Source of the DNA: Trueperaceae bacterium
GTDB lineage: Bacteria > Deinococcota > Deinococci > Deinococcales > Trueperaceae
DNA length: 64,000 nt
NCBI GenBank assembly: GCA_023954415.1
Contig: JAMLIB010000004.1
Coordinates: 62,001 to 126,000, forward strand
Direction: 5' to 3'
Shown: one piece after another, positions 24,582 through 32,170 of the stretch
Position numbering within the stretch: the first letter of the stretch is position 1
Layout: each line of letters opens with the position of its first letter
Notes under the pieces: model-generated
What the model was told of the DNA's origin: nothing
What the model saw: only the letters and a program-made list of their open reading frames with translations
Databases searched by the model: none
Made by a program: the position numbers and the translations under genes

Positions 24582-24989
24582 TCAGTGGTACTGGACGATG
24601 CGGATGTGGTTACCGAAGGGGTCGCGGATGCCGAAGTCCGTGCCGTAGTCGCGTTTCGTCGGCTCGTCCGTGATCTGGACGCCTTTGGCCTTGAGGGTCT
24701 CGTACATCGCCTGGGCGTCCGTGGTTATGAAACCGACCGTGAAGCCCGTGGCGCCCTTCGTGACGATCTCCCTCACTTGAGCGGCCGTCTCCGGGTCCAT
24801 GCTGGGCGGTGCCGGCACCTCCAGAAGGATCTCCGGGCCGCTGCCGCCAGGTACCCTGACCGTCAGCCAGCGCATGAACCCGAATTCGACGTCGTTGCTC
24901 ACCTCCAGACCGAGCTTGCCGACGTAGAAGTCGAGGGCCTCGTTCTGGTCTAGGACTAGCACGTTGGAGATGTTGATCCCTTTGAGCAT
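24582..24989 (-). CDS. VOC family protein
   Basis: 135 residues, starting at ATG 24989 with GGAGGAAG close upstream. Two VOC modules are visible: NISNVLVLDQNEALDFYVGKL and TVGFITTDAQAMYETLKAKG, ending FGIRDPFGNHIRIVQ. The metal positions are only partly conserved (the N-terminal position is Asn rather than His), so it may bind a ligand without a metal. The AraC-type gene lies just upstream on the same strand, a common pairing in which the regulator controls the VOC gene. Confidence 0.87.
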   Translation of the reverse strand: MLKGINISNVLVLDQNEALDFYVGKLGLEVSNDVEFGFMRWLTVRVPGGSGPEILLEVPAPPSMDPETAAQVREIVTKGATGFTVGFITTDAQAMYETLKAKGVQITDEPTKRDYGTDFGIRDPFGNHIRIVQYH

Positions 24990-25042
24990 CGGTCTTCCTC
25001 CCGGCCGCTCGCGGCGGCGTCGCTCGTGGCGAACGCTTGACT

Positions 25043-25495
25043 CTAGCCGTCCCCGTCGGCAGGCGCTTCTCCAAAACTGCTCGGACGGGCCCAGGCCTTG
25101 AAGAAGCACGTCGGGACGGCGACGGGCGGGTAGAGCCCGCGATACTCGGAAGGGGAGACGCAGACGATCTCCTTGAACGTGCGGCTGAACGTGCCGAGGC
25201 TGTTGAAGCCGACGTCGAAGCAGACGTCGGTGACGCTCCGCCGCGACTGCCGCAGCGCGAACATGGCGCGCTCGACGCGCCTGCGCTGGAGGTAGCGGTA
25301 CGGGGTCTCGCCGAACACGGCCTTGAACGTGCGGATGAAGTGCGCCTCGCTCATGTCGATGCTCGCTGCGAGTCCGGGCACGTCGAGGGGCCGCGCGTAA
25401 TGCCTGTCCATCGCGTTGCGCACCCGCAACATCAGGCGGTTGCGGGCCTCGGCGGGAGCCGGCGCGCTCGTGGACGTCGCGGTTGGCGTCGGCAT
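25043..25495 (-). CDS. AraC family transcriptional regulator
   Basis: 150 residues with two HTH motifs of the AraC/XylS domain: LDVPGLAASIDMSEAHFIRTF and VTDVCFDVGFNSLGTFSRTFK, ending PSEYR. There is no N-terminal effector domain, only a short Ala/Pro-rich leader, so any effector would bind elsewhere. It lies 53 bp before the VOC gene on the same strand and likely regulates it. Confidence 0.88.
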   Translation of the reverse strand: MPTPTATSTSAPAPAEARNRLMLRVRNAMDRHYARPLDVPGLAASIDMSEAHFIRTFKAVFGETPYRYLQRRRVERAMFALRQSRRSVTDVCFDVGFNSLGTFSRTFKEIVCVSPSEYRGLYPPVAVPTCFFKAWARPSSFGEAPADGDG

Positions 25496-25544
25496 GATGG
25501 CGCTTAGGGTAACGGAAGAGGGCTACGGGTGGCCACGCTTGGGC

Positions 25545-25931
25545 TCACCAGATCACGCGTACGCCGAGGTCGGAGAACGCCGGATCGCGCGTGATCAGGT
25601 GGAGGTCCTCGACCTGCGCCTGCGCCGCCAGCATGCGGTCGAACGGGTCCCTATGCGTGCCGGGCATGGAGCCGGCCAGAACGGCGTGCTCGTGACCGAT
25701 GGAGATCAGGCTCGCTCGAAGATCGGCGAGCACGAGTTCGAAGGACTCGAGGAGTTCTCCGCCTTGTGGAAGCTTGCCGATGCGCTGCTTGGTCGCTATC
25801 TCCCACGACGTTGCCGAGCTGACGAACAGTCGGTTGACCGGGTCCAGGAGGGTTGTCGTCGCGGTCTTGGAGAGGCGCTCCGGGTCGGTGGCGCTCCAGA
25901 CGAGCACGTGGGTATCCAGCAGGAGTCTCAC
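25545..25931 (-). CDS. vapC: VapC-type PIN-domain toxin
   Basis: 128 residues. The PIN acidic residues are present: Asp in LLLDTHVLVW, Glu in SSATSWEIATK, Asp in DPFDRMLAAQA and Asp near LITRDPAF. PIN toxins cleave tRNA or rRNA using Mg2+ or Mn2+. GTG 25931 overlaps the VapB stop (GTGA), giving tight coupling. It appears intact. Confidence 0.9.
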   Translation of the reverse strand: MRLLLDTHVLVWSATDPERLSKTATTTLLDPVNRLFVSSATSWEIATKQRIGKLPQGGELLESFELVLADLRASLISIGHEHAVLAGSMPGTHRDPFDRMLAAQAQVEDLHLITRDPAFSDLGVRVIW

Positions 25932-26203
25932 GCCGTCTGGCCCCCCTCCCAAGCATGGAGCTCTTCCTCTGGTAGGGCGTCGAAGAAAGCGGAGTCATCG
26001 ATCGGGGGTATGAGCCCCACGAGGCCTCCCAGCACGCGAGGTTCCGTTTCCGGTGCCTCCAACGGTACGAGTCGCGCGTAAGGCTTGCCCGCCTTGGCAA
26101 GGATTATCTCCTCGCCTGCGTGCGCGCGTTCCAACAGCCTGGACAGTTGGGTCTTGGCCTCGTGCACGTTCACGACCGGCGGTTTCATGCTGCCCCTCTT
26201 CAT
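25928..26203 (-). CDS. vapB: VapB/Phd-type antitoxin
   Basis: 91 residues with the Phd/YefM DNA-binding fold (NVHEAKTQLSRLLERAHAGE, then IILAKAGKPYARLVPL) and an acidic C-terminal tail that would cover VapC. The ATG at 26203 follows a TAAACT hexamer by 6 nt (leaderless type); ATG 26188, with AGAGGGG upstream, is the alternative. The upstream inverted repeat TTAG-5-CTAA at 26213-26225 could be its autoregulatory operator. Confidence 0.87.
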   Translation of the reverse strand: MKRGSMKPPVVNVHEAKTQLSRLLERAHAGEEIILAKAGKPYARLVPLEAPETEPRVLGGLVGLIPPIDDSAFFDALPEEELHAWEGGQTA

Positions 26204-26209
26204 ATCCTT

Positions 26210-26225
26210 AGTTTAGTCTAGCTAA
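26210..26225 (-). promoter_or_regulatory. vapBC promoter -10 and inverted repeat
   Basis: On the minus strand TAAACT (26210-26215) ends 6 nt before ATG 26203. It overlaps TTAG-TCTAG-CTAA (26213-26225), a small inverted repeat fitting VapB autorepression. Confidence 0.45.
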
Positions 26226-26323
26226 GTCTATCTACCACAACCATCATGTCTTGATCGCCACCACCAGGGTCTTGCGCGGGGCTCGTCTTCGCCAGCGACC
26301 GAAGCCTAAGGAGCGTCGGCGTG

Positions 26324-26413
26324 GTTCCAGCCAGCGCGGTTGTCCGCGGCTGCGTTCCGGCCCCCGCGGTTGTCCGCGGTCGCGTTCCAGCCCCCGCGGT
26401 TGCGTTCCGACCC
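26324..26413 (+). repeat. 30-bp tandem repeats upstream of the DtxR-type gene
   Basis: Units beginning GTTCC start at 26324, 26354 and 26384 (30-bp period), then a shortened 20-bp unit leads to another at 26404. Each contains CCCGCGGTTG-like sequence. The array ends just before the operator/-10 at 26421. It could be slippage-prone, or bind a protein. Confidence 0.75.
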
Positions 26414-26420
26414 GCGCTGC

Positions 26421-26433
26421 CCTAACGTTTAGG
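26421..26433 (+). promoter_or_regulatory. DtxR-type palindrome over the regulator's own start
   Basis: CCTAA-CGT-TTAGG is a perfect 5-bp inverted repeat with 3-bp spacer, ending 1 nt before ATG 26435. It contains the leaderless -10 TAACGT (26423-26428, 6 nt from the ATG). Binding of the regulator here would block its own promoter. Confidence 0.6.
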
Positions 26434-26434
26434 C

Positions 26435-27265
26435 ATGGCTAAGGAGCGCAAGGCGGTGAACGAGGCCGAGGCGAACGGGGTCGCGGCGGACGCGGGCGCC
26501 GTCCTCGCGTCAAGCCGGAGCGGTGGCGAGGAGATGATCGACCCGGCGGACGCCGCCGCGGCCCAGCACAAGGACGACGGCGCCGCCCGCCTCTCCAGCT
26601 CCGTCGGCGACTACCTGAAGGCGATCTGGTTGCTGGCCGGCGACGGCGTGGCCGGTACCGGCGAGATCGCGCGCGAGCTGGGTGTCACCGCTCCGTCCGT
26701 CACGGCCATGCTGAGCAAGATGAGCGGCGCGGAGCTCGTCGCGTACGAGCCGTACCGCGGCGCCTCGCTCACGCCGGCCGGGCGCCGCGAGGCGCTGCGG
26801 CTGGTCAGGCGCCACCTGCTCCTCGAGATGTTCATGGTCACCCAGCTCGGCTTCGGTTGGGACGAGGTGCACCAGGAGGCGGAGCTCATGGAGCACGTCG
26901 TCTCCGACGTGTTCGCGGAGAGGCTGGCCAAGCACCTCGACGACCCGGAGTTCGACCCACACGGTTATCCGATACCGAGAGTGGACGGCAGCGTGCCCGT
27001 AGCCCCGACCACGCCGTTGGCCGACCTCGCCTTGGGTGGGCGGTTCCGCGTCCATCGGCTCCTGACCCGCGACCGCGCCGTGCTCGCCTATCTCGAGTCG
27101 CGCTCGGTCGAGCCGGGTGCCGAACTCGTGCTCCGTTCGCTCGAGCCCGGCGGCAACCTGCTGCACCTGGAGTTCGTCGGCATCGGCGACGGCGCGCGGG
27201 GGCGCAAGGTCGCGCTGTCTCGCGAGCTCGCCTCGCTCGTTCTGGGCGAGAACCTGGTCATCTAG
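26435..27265 (+). CDS. DtxR/MntR family metal-dependent regulator
   Basis: 276 residues. An unusual Ala/Asp-rich leader (about 1-48) precedes the standard parts: winged helix (SVGDYLKAIWLLAGDG; GEIARELGVTAPSVTAML), dimerisation/metal domain (HQEAELMEHVVSDVFAERL with the metal-ligand Glu and His; HGYPIPR) and a C-terminal FeoA/SH3-like domain (LLTRDRAVLAYLESRSVEPG). It senses Mn2+ or Fe2+ and represses uptake genes. The neighbouring transporter has Mn-type ligands, so MntR-like is my inference. It lies before the transporter operon and shares TTAG/CTAA operator motifs with it. Confidence 0.88.
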   Translation: MAKERKAVNEAEANGVAADAGAVLASSRSGGEEMIDPADAAAAQHKDDGAARLSSSVGDYLKAIWLLAGDGVAGTGEIARELGVTAPSVTAMLSKMSGAELVAYEPYRGASLTPAGRREALRLVRRHLLLEMFMVTQLGFGWDEVHQEAELMEHVVSDVFAERLAKHLDDPEFDPHGYPIPRVDGSVPVAPTTPLADLALGGRFRVHRLLTRDRAVLAYLESRSVEPGAELVLRSLEPGGNLLHLEFVGIGDGARGRKVALSRELASLVLGENLVI

Positions 27266-27304
27266 CGGCCTTCGACACGCCTGCGAGTGGTCTTCGAAAA
27301 CGTA

Positions 27305-27331
27305 AGGCGCGCGGGTCATGCCCGCACGCCT
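27305..27331 (+). terminator. Terminator-like hairpin after the DtxR-type gene
   Basis: AGGCG-C-GCGGG pairs with CCCGC-A-CGCCT around a TCATG loop, with one internal mismatch. It separates the regulator transcript from the transporter promoter. Confidence 0.5.
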
Positions 27332-27362
27332 CCGGTCGGTGAGGCGTGCCCGCCGAGGGCGC

Positions 27363-27391
27363 TTGACGCGCTCGAACCGGCACGCTAGATT
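27363..27391 (+). promoter_or_regulatory. Sigma-70-type promoter of the metal transporter operon
   Basis: -35 TTGACG (27363-27368), 17-bp spacer, -10 TAGATT (27386-27391). This is the best conventional promoter in the window. The predicted transcript has a leader of about 75 nt before ATG 27475. Confidence 0.75.
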
Positions 27392-27403
27392 AGGCGAGGC
27401 TAA
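27390..27403 (+). promoter_or_regulatory. DtxR/MntR-type operator overlapping the -10
   Basis: TTAGGCGAGGCTAA has TTAG/CTAA half-sites, as in the DtxR consensus and in the palindrome at 26421. It overlaps the last two bases of the -10 hexamer, the right place for repression by the upstream regulator under metal excess. Confidence 0.65.
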
Positions 27404-27474
27404 ACCGCGCACTAGTCGCGGCGAAGAAACTGCCGGACCGGCAGCCGGCGTGAGCCGAAACCACTGGAGGCAAG

Positions 27475-28410
27475 ATGCGTAGCCCGTCCCAACACGCTCG
27501 ACCACTCGCCCTGGCTCGCGCGGTCACCTTGAGGCTGGCACTGCTCGGCGGCTTGGTCTTCCTAGGCGCCTCGACGGCGTTCGCCCAGGAGCGGTTCAAG
27601 GTCGTCACCACCTTCACGGTCATCGCCGACATGGCGCGCAACGTCGCCGGCGACGCCGCGGTGGTCGAGTCCATAACGAAACCCGGCGCCGAGATCCACG
27701 ACTACCAGCCCACCCCCGGCGACGTGCGTCGGGCGCAGGACGCCGACCTCATCCTCTGGAACGGCCTCAACCTGGAACGTTGGTTCCAGCGCTTCTTCGA
27801 GAACCTCAAGGGCGTCCCCAGCGTCGTCGTCAGCGACGGCATCGAGCCCATCGGCATCTTCGAGGGGCCTTACGAGGGCCTCCCCAACCCGCACGCCTGG
27901 ATGTCGCCGACGAACGCCCTCCGTTACGTCGACAACATCCGCGCCGCGCTGGTCGAGCACGACCCGGCGAACGCGGCCGTGTACGAGGCGAACGCCGAGG
28001 CTTACAAGGTTCGGATCGAGGGCGTCATCGGCCCGATCAGGGAGTCGCTCGCTGCCGTACCGGAAGAGCAGCGGTGGTTGGTGACGAGCGAGGGCGCGTT
28101 CTCGTACCTGGCGCGCGACTTCGGGTTCAAGGAGCTCTACCTCTGGCCCATCAACGCCGACGCGCAAGGCACCCCGCAACAGGTCAGGAAGGTCATCGAC
28201 GTCGTGCGCGCGAACGCCATCCCAGTGGTGTTCTCCGAGAGCACCGTCTCGGACAAGCCGGCGAAGGAAGTGGCGCGGGAGACGGGCGCGCGTTACGGCG
28301 GCGTGCTCTACGTCGACTCGCTCACGGACGCCGGCGGCGCCGTGCCCACCTACCTGGACTTGCTACGCGTGACCAGCCAGACGATCGCCAACGGTTTCCT
28401 GGGGGAGTAA
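27475..28410 (+). CDS. Metal ABC transporter substrate-binding protein (Mn/Fe type)
   Basis: 311 residues with a signal peptide (cleavage near AFA-QE at about 37-38). The four metal ligands are clear: H75 (EIHDYQ), H140 (NPHAWMSP), E206 (TSEGAFSYLA) and D281 (YVDSLT). A His-His-Glu-Asp set is characteristic of Mn/Fe binding (PsaA, SitA, YfeA) rather than the His-rich zinc ZnuA type. No His-rich loop is present. It captures the metal outside the membrane and delivers it to the two permeases encoded downstream. Confidence 0.92.
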   Translation: MRSPSQHARPLALARAVTLRLALLGGLVFLGASTAFAQERFKVVTTFTVIADMARNVAGDAAVVESITKPGAEIHDYQPTPGDVRRAQDADLILWNGLNLERWFQRFFENLKGVPSVVVSDGIEPIGIFEGPYEGLPNPHAWMSPTNALRYVDNIRAALVEHDPANAAVYEANAEAYKVRIEGVIGPIRESLAAVPEEQRWLVTSEGAFSYLARDFGFKELYLWPINADAQGTPQQVRKVIDVVRANAIPVVFSESTVSDKPAKEVARETGARYGGVLYVDSLTDAGGAVPTYLDLLRVTSQTIANGFLGE

Positions 28411-28419
28411 GAGGCAGGT

Positions 28420-29283
28420 ATGACCGCAGGATCCGAGACGACAAGCGACCACGGTGCGAGCGCCGGCATCAGGGTCGAGGACGTGACCGTCACGTACCGT
28501 AACGGTCACACGGCCCTCAGCGGCGCCAGCTTCGCGATCCCGGTGGGGACCATCACGGCGCTCGTGGGGGTGAACGGCGCGGGCAAGTCCACGATGTTCA
28601 AGGCCATCATGGGCTTCGTCAGGCCGGCGCGCGGCGAGATCAGCGTCCTGGGCCGCTCCGTCGCGAAGGCGTTGCGTCAGAACCTCATCGCGTACGTTCC
28701 GCAGGCCGAGGAGGTCGACTGGAACTTCCCCGTGCTCGTCGAGGACGTCGTGATGATGGGGCGGTACGGTCACATGGGCGGCCTGCGCATACCGCGGCGC
28801 GCCGACCGGGAGGCCGTGGGCGCGGCCTTGGAGCGGGTCGGGATGAGCGAGCTCCGCAAGCGCCAGATCGGCGAGCTCTCCGGCGGCCAGCGTAAGCGCG
28901 TGTTCCTCGCCAGGGCACTCGCACAGGACAGCCGCGTGATCCTGCTCGACGAGCCGTTCAGCGGCGTGGACGTCAAGACGGAGGAGAGGATAGTCACCCT
29001 GCTCGCCGAGCTGCGGGGCGAAGGGCGCGTCATGCTCGTGTCGACCCACGACCTGGCTTCGGTGCCCACGTTCTGCGACCACGTCGTGCTCGTCAAGGGC
29101 ACCGTCCTCGCTTACGGCCCGACTGACGTGACGTTCACCAAGGAGAACCTGGACCGGGCGTTCGGAGGGGTGGTCGGACGGCGGTCGCCGGACGGCCCGT
29201 TCTTCGGGGCGCTGGCGGGCATGGAGGAGCGCTCCGGGGGGCCGGCACTCGACGGCGCGCGGCTGGGACGCACAGAGAACTGA
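28420..29283 (+). CDS. Metal ABC transporter ATP-binding protein
   Basis: 287 residues. Walker [10 protein letters not shown] (about residue 50), Q-loop [10 protein letters not shown], signature [15 protein letters not shown], Walker [13 protein letters not shown] and switch His in VSTHDL. The sequence resembles the MntB/SitB group. It starts 9 bp after the binding-protein gene and its TGA overlaps the ATG of the first permease. Confidence 0.93.
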   Translation: MTAGSETTSDHGASAGIRVEDVTVTYRNGHTALSGASFAIPVGTITALVGVNGAGKSTMFKAIMGFVRPARGEISVLGRSVAKALRQNLIAYVPQAEEVDWNFPVLVEDVVMMGRYGHMGGLRIPRRADREAVGAALERVGMSELRKRQIGELSGGQRKRVFLARALAQDSRVILLDEPFSGVDVKTEERIVTLLAELRGEGRVMLVSTHDLASVPTFCDHVVLVKGTVLAYGPTDVTFTKENLDRAFGGVVGRRSPDGPFFGALAGMEERSGGPALDGARLGRTEN

Positions 29284-30182
29284 TGACGACGCTGCTCGAG
29301 CCGTTCACGTACGGCTACATGCAGAACGCCATGTGGGTGTCCGCCCTAGTCGGTTGCGTGTGCGCGTTCCTCTCGTGCTACCTGATGCTCAAGGGGTGGT
29401 CGCTCATCGGCGACGCGCTCTCGCACGCCATCGTGCCGGGCGTGGCGGGGGCGTACATGTTCGGGCTGCCGTTCTCCGTCGGGGCGTTCGTCGCCGGGCT
29501 GTTGGCGGCCGGCACGATGTTCGTGCTCAACCAGCGCACGAAGTTGAAGGAGGACGTGGTCATCGGGCTCATCCTCGTCACGTTCTTCGGGCTCGGGCTC
29601 TTCATGGTGTCCGTCTCGCCCGTGCACGTGAACGTGCAGACCATCGTGCTCGGCAACGTCCTCGCGATCACCCCGACGGACACGCTCCAACTCGCCGTCA
29701 TCGGGTTCGTGTGCCTGGCCGTGCTCCTCCTCAAGTGGCGGGCCTTGGTGCTCACCTTCTTCGACGAGAACCACGCCCGCTCCGTGGGCCTGCGGCCGGG
29801 CAGGCTCAAGGTCATGTTCTTCACGGTCCTCGCCGCCGCTACCGTGGCGGCGCTCCAGACGGTCGGGGCGTTCCTCGTCATCTGCATGGTCGTGACGCCC
29901 GGCGCCACCGCCTACCTGCTCACGGACCGCTTCCCGAGGCTGCTCGCCATAGCCGTGAACATCGGGACCGTGACCAGCTTCGTCGGTGCCTACGCCAGCT
30001 ACTTCCTCGACGGCGCGACGGGCGGCATCATCGTGGTGCTCCAGACGGCGATCTTCCTCACCGCCTTCACGTTCGCGCCCAAGCACGGCGTGTTGGCGGC
30101 CAGGCGGAGGGCGCGCCTGGCCCTGCGCGGCGCGGCGCAACGGGGCTCGGACGCGCAGGCGCTGCGAGAGGCGGCCGGTTGA
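29283..30182 (+). CDS. Metal ABC transporter permease 1 (ABC-3 family)
   Basis: 299 residues with about eight or nine membrane helices and the ABC-3 permease pattern: SCYLMLKGWSLIGDALSHAIVPG, the permease-specific GDALSHA motif, GLILVTFFGLGLF, and VGAFLVICMVVTPGATAYLL near the end. It overlaps the ATPase stop (TGATG). The C-terminal tail is basic and cytoplasmic. It pairs with the second permease as a heterodimeric channel, as in SitCD. Confidence 0.92.
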   Translation: MTTLLEPFTYGYMQNAMWVSALVGCVCAFLSCYLMLKGWSLIGDALSHAIVPGVAGAYMFGLPFSVGAFVAGLLAAGTMFVLNQRTKLKEDVVIGLILVTFFGLGLFMVSVSPVHVNVQTIVLGNVLAITPTDTLQLAVIGFVCLAVLLLKWRALVLTFFDENHARSVGLRPGRLKVMFFTVLAAATVAALQTVGAFLVICMVVTPGATAYLLTDRFPRLLAIAVNIGTVTSFVGAYASYFLDGATGGIIVVLQTAIFLTAFTFAPKHGVLAARRRARLALRGAAQRGSDAQALREAAG

Positions 30183-30184
30183 GC

Positions 30185-31039
30185 ATGCTCGAGGTCCTCC
30201 TGGCGCCGTTCCGGTTCGAGTTCATGAACGAGGCCTTCCTCATCACGACGCTGGTGGCCGTGCCGGCCGCCCTCCTCTCCTGCTTCCTCGTGCTCAAGGG
30301 GTGGGCGCTGCTGGGCGACGCGGTCAGCCACGCCGTCTTCCCCGGCGTGGTGCTCGCGTACGTCCTGGGCTGGCCCCTCGCCGTCGGGGCGTTCCTGGCC
30401 GGCATGTTCACGGCGGTCGCCACGGGCTACCTCGGGGCGAACAGCCGCATCAAGCAGGACACGGTGATGGGCGTGGTGTTCGCCGGCATGTTCGGGCTCG
30501 GCGTCGTCATGTTCGTGAAGGTCAAGACGGACGTGCACCTGAACCACATCCTCTTCGGGAACATGCTCGGGGTGAGCTGGGGGGACGTTGTCCAGACCGG
30601 AGCCATAGCCTTGGTCGTGACGGGGCTAGTCGCGTTCAAGTGGCGCGACCTCCTCCTTTACGTCTTCGACCCGGCCCAAGCGCGCGCGGTCGGCCTGAGG
30701 GTGCAGGTCCTGCACTACGGGCTCCTAGCCCTCATCGCGCTCACCATCGTGGCCGCCCTGCAGGCCGTCGGCATCATCCTGGCGGTAGCCATCCTCATCG
30801 CGCCGGGCGCCATGGCCTACCTGCTCTGCCGCACGTTGCGCGGCATGCTCGTCTGCGCGGCGGCGGTCGCCGCCACCGGCGCGTTCCTCGGCGTCTACCT
30901 CTCGTTCTTCATCGACAGCGACCCGGCCGCGACGGTCGTGCTGGTCCTGGCGCTCGGCTTCGTCGTTGCGTTCGTTCGCAGCGCCGTGCGTGTCAAGCGC
31001 ATGGAGCCCGGGACCGCCGGTAGCGGAGCGCGAAGCTGA
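30185..31039 (+). CDS. Metal ABC transporter permease 2 (ABC-3 family)
   Basis: 284 residues from ATG 30185, two bases after the first permease's stop (TTG 30179 is an alternative). Same family signature (SCFLVLKGWALLGDAVSHAVFPG; GIILAVAILIAPGAMAYLL), but it is clearly a paralogue rather than a copy. Both permeases in one operon are typical of Mn/Fe importers of the SitABCD/YfeABCD type. Confidence 0.92.
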   Translation: MLEVLLAPFRFEFMNEAFLITTLVAVPAALLSCFLVLKGWALLGDAVSHAVFPGVVLAYVLGWPLAVGAFLAGMFTAVATGYLGANSRIKQDTVMGVVFAGMFGLGVVMFVKVKTDVHLNHILFGNMLGVSWGDVVQTGAIALVVTGLVAFKWRDLLLYVFDPAQARAVGLRVQVLHYGLLALIALTIVAALQAVGIILAVAILIAPGAMAYLLCRTLRGMLVCAAAVAATGAFLGVYLSFFIDSDPAATVVLVLALGFVVAFVRSAVRVKRMEPGTAGSGARS

Positions 31040-31053
31040 GAGCGGCGCCCGGA

Positions 31054-31059
31054 TAGAAT
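31054..31059 (+). promoter_or_regulatory. Leaderless-type -10 hexamer (TAGAAT)
   Basis: TAGAAT followed by CCCCC and GTG 31065; a five-base spacing and no ribosome site. Confidence 0.5.
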
Positions 31060-31064
31060 CCCCC

Positions 31065-32120
31065 GTGGACCCAAGAGTCAACTTCATAACTTTGGCCGTC
31101 GCCGACGTGGGCGTCTCGCGCGCGTTCTACGTCGACGGTCTCGGCTGGCAACCCGCGTTCGAGGCCGCAGGCGAGGTCGTGTTCATCCGGCTCTCGCCCA
31201 CGCTCGTGCTCTCGCTCTGGAGCGCAGCTGGTTTCGAGGCCGAGGTCGGCCCGCTCGGCCCTCGCGCGGGCCATCCGCCGTTCACGCTGGCCCACAACGT
31301 GCCGGCTAGGGAGCTCGTCGACGAGGCTCTGGCAGCTGCACGAGCCGCCGGCGCCACCATCCTCGAGCCTGCCGCCCAGCGCGATTGGGGCGGTTACTCC
31401 GGCTACTTCGCCGACCCGGACGGCTTCGCGTGGGAGGTCGCCTACAACCCGGGCGCGGTGGGGGTGGCCCTCATGGACGCGGTCGCCGCCGAAGCAGAGC
31501 CGACCGCGGAGCCGACAGCGGAGCCGACCGCGGAGCCGACCACGGTCGACGTGATCCGCACCCGCCGCTCCGTCCCGCAAGCGAAGCTGACCGGCGGGCC
31601 GGCGCTCGACCATCGCGAGGTCGTCGCGGCCGTCGAGTCCGCCCGCTGGGCGCCGAACCACAAGCGCACCGAGCCGTGGCGCTTCTACCTGCTGGACGAC
31701 GAGCGGATAGCGCGGCTCGCCGGGCTCTGGGGCGAACAACTGGAGCGGACCGGTTCCAAGCCCGACCGGGTGGAGGCCAAGCGCCGCGACTGGGCCGAGG
31801 TACCCGGCGTGCTCGTCGTCACCTGCACGAGCGCGGAAGGTGCCGATGAGACCACGCGGCGGGAAGACTACGCCGCCGTGGCCTGCGCCGTGCAGAACCT
31901 CTGCTTGCACCTGTGGTCCAAGGGCATCGCCACGAAGTGGTCGACGGCCGCCGTGACGGAGCATGAGGGCTTCTGGCCGCTCCTGGGCCGCGAGCGCGCG
32001 CCGGACGGCACGCGCGTCGTGGCCCTCATCTTCTACGGCCTGGCGGAGGAGCTGCCGAAGCCCCACCGCAAGCTTCCCGTCGAGCACGTCCTCGTCGACC
32101 ACCGCCATAGGGCAGGCTGA
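31065..32120 (+). CDS. VOC domain - nitroreductase fusion protein
   Basis: 351 residues in one frame. Residues 1-130 are a VOC domain (INFxTLAVADVGVSRAFYVDG-type start, GYFADPDGFAWEVAYNPG end). A linker of four Ala-Glu-Pro-Thr repeats (about 144-159) follows. Residues 160-345 form an FMN nitroreductase (VIRTRRSVPQAKL; SARWAPNHKRTEPWRFYL; YAAVACAVQNLCLHLWSKG; VVALIFYGLA). A VOC part could bind or rearrange the substrate reduced by the second domain. The GTG start follows a leaderless -10. I know of no standard family with this architecture; both halves look intact. Confidence 0.87.
   Translation: MDPRVNFITLAVADVGVSRAFYVDGLGWQPAFEAAGEVVFIRLSPTLVLSLWSAAGFEAEVGPLGPRAGHPPFTLAHNVPARELVDEALAAARAAGATILEPAAQRDWGGYSGYFADPDGFAWEVAYNPGAVGVALMDAVAAEAEPTAEPTAEPTAEPTTVDVIRTRRSVPQAKLTGGPALDHREVVAAVESARWAPNHKRTEPWRFYLLDDERIARLAGLWGEQLERTGSKPDRVEAKRRDWAEVPGVLVVTCTSAEGADETTRREDYAAVACAVQNLCLHLWSKGIATKWSTAAVTEHEGFWPLLGRERAPDGTRVVALIFYGLAEELPKPHRKLPVEHVLVDHRHRAG
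31494..31541 (+). repeat. 12-bp tandem repeat encoding the (AEPT)4 linker
   Basis: Four copies of a 12-bp unit (GCGGAGCCGACC and variants) encode Ala-Glu-Pro-Thr repeats between the VOC and nitroreductase domains. Copy number may vary between strains. Confidence 0.9.
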
Positions 32121-32170
32121 CGGGAGCGCCGGCTCCTCACGCCAACTGCGCCCGCTTGCCCGCGACAGCC

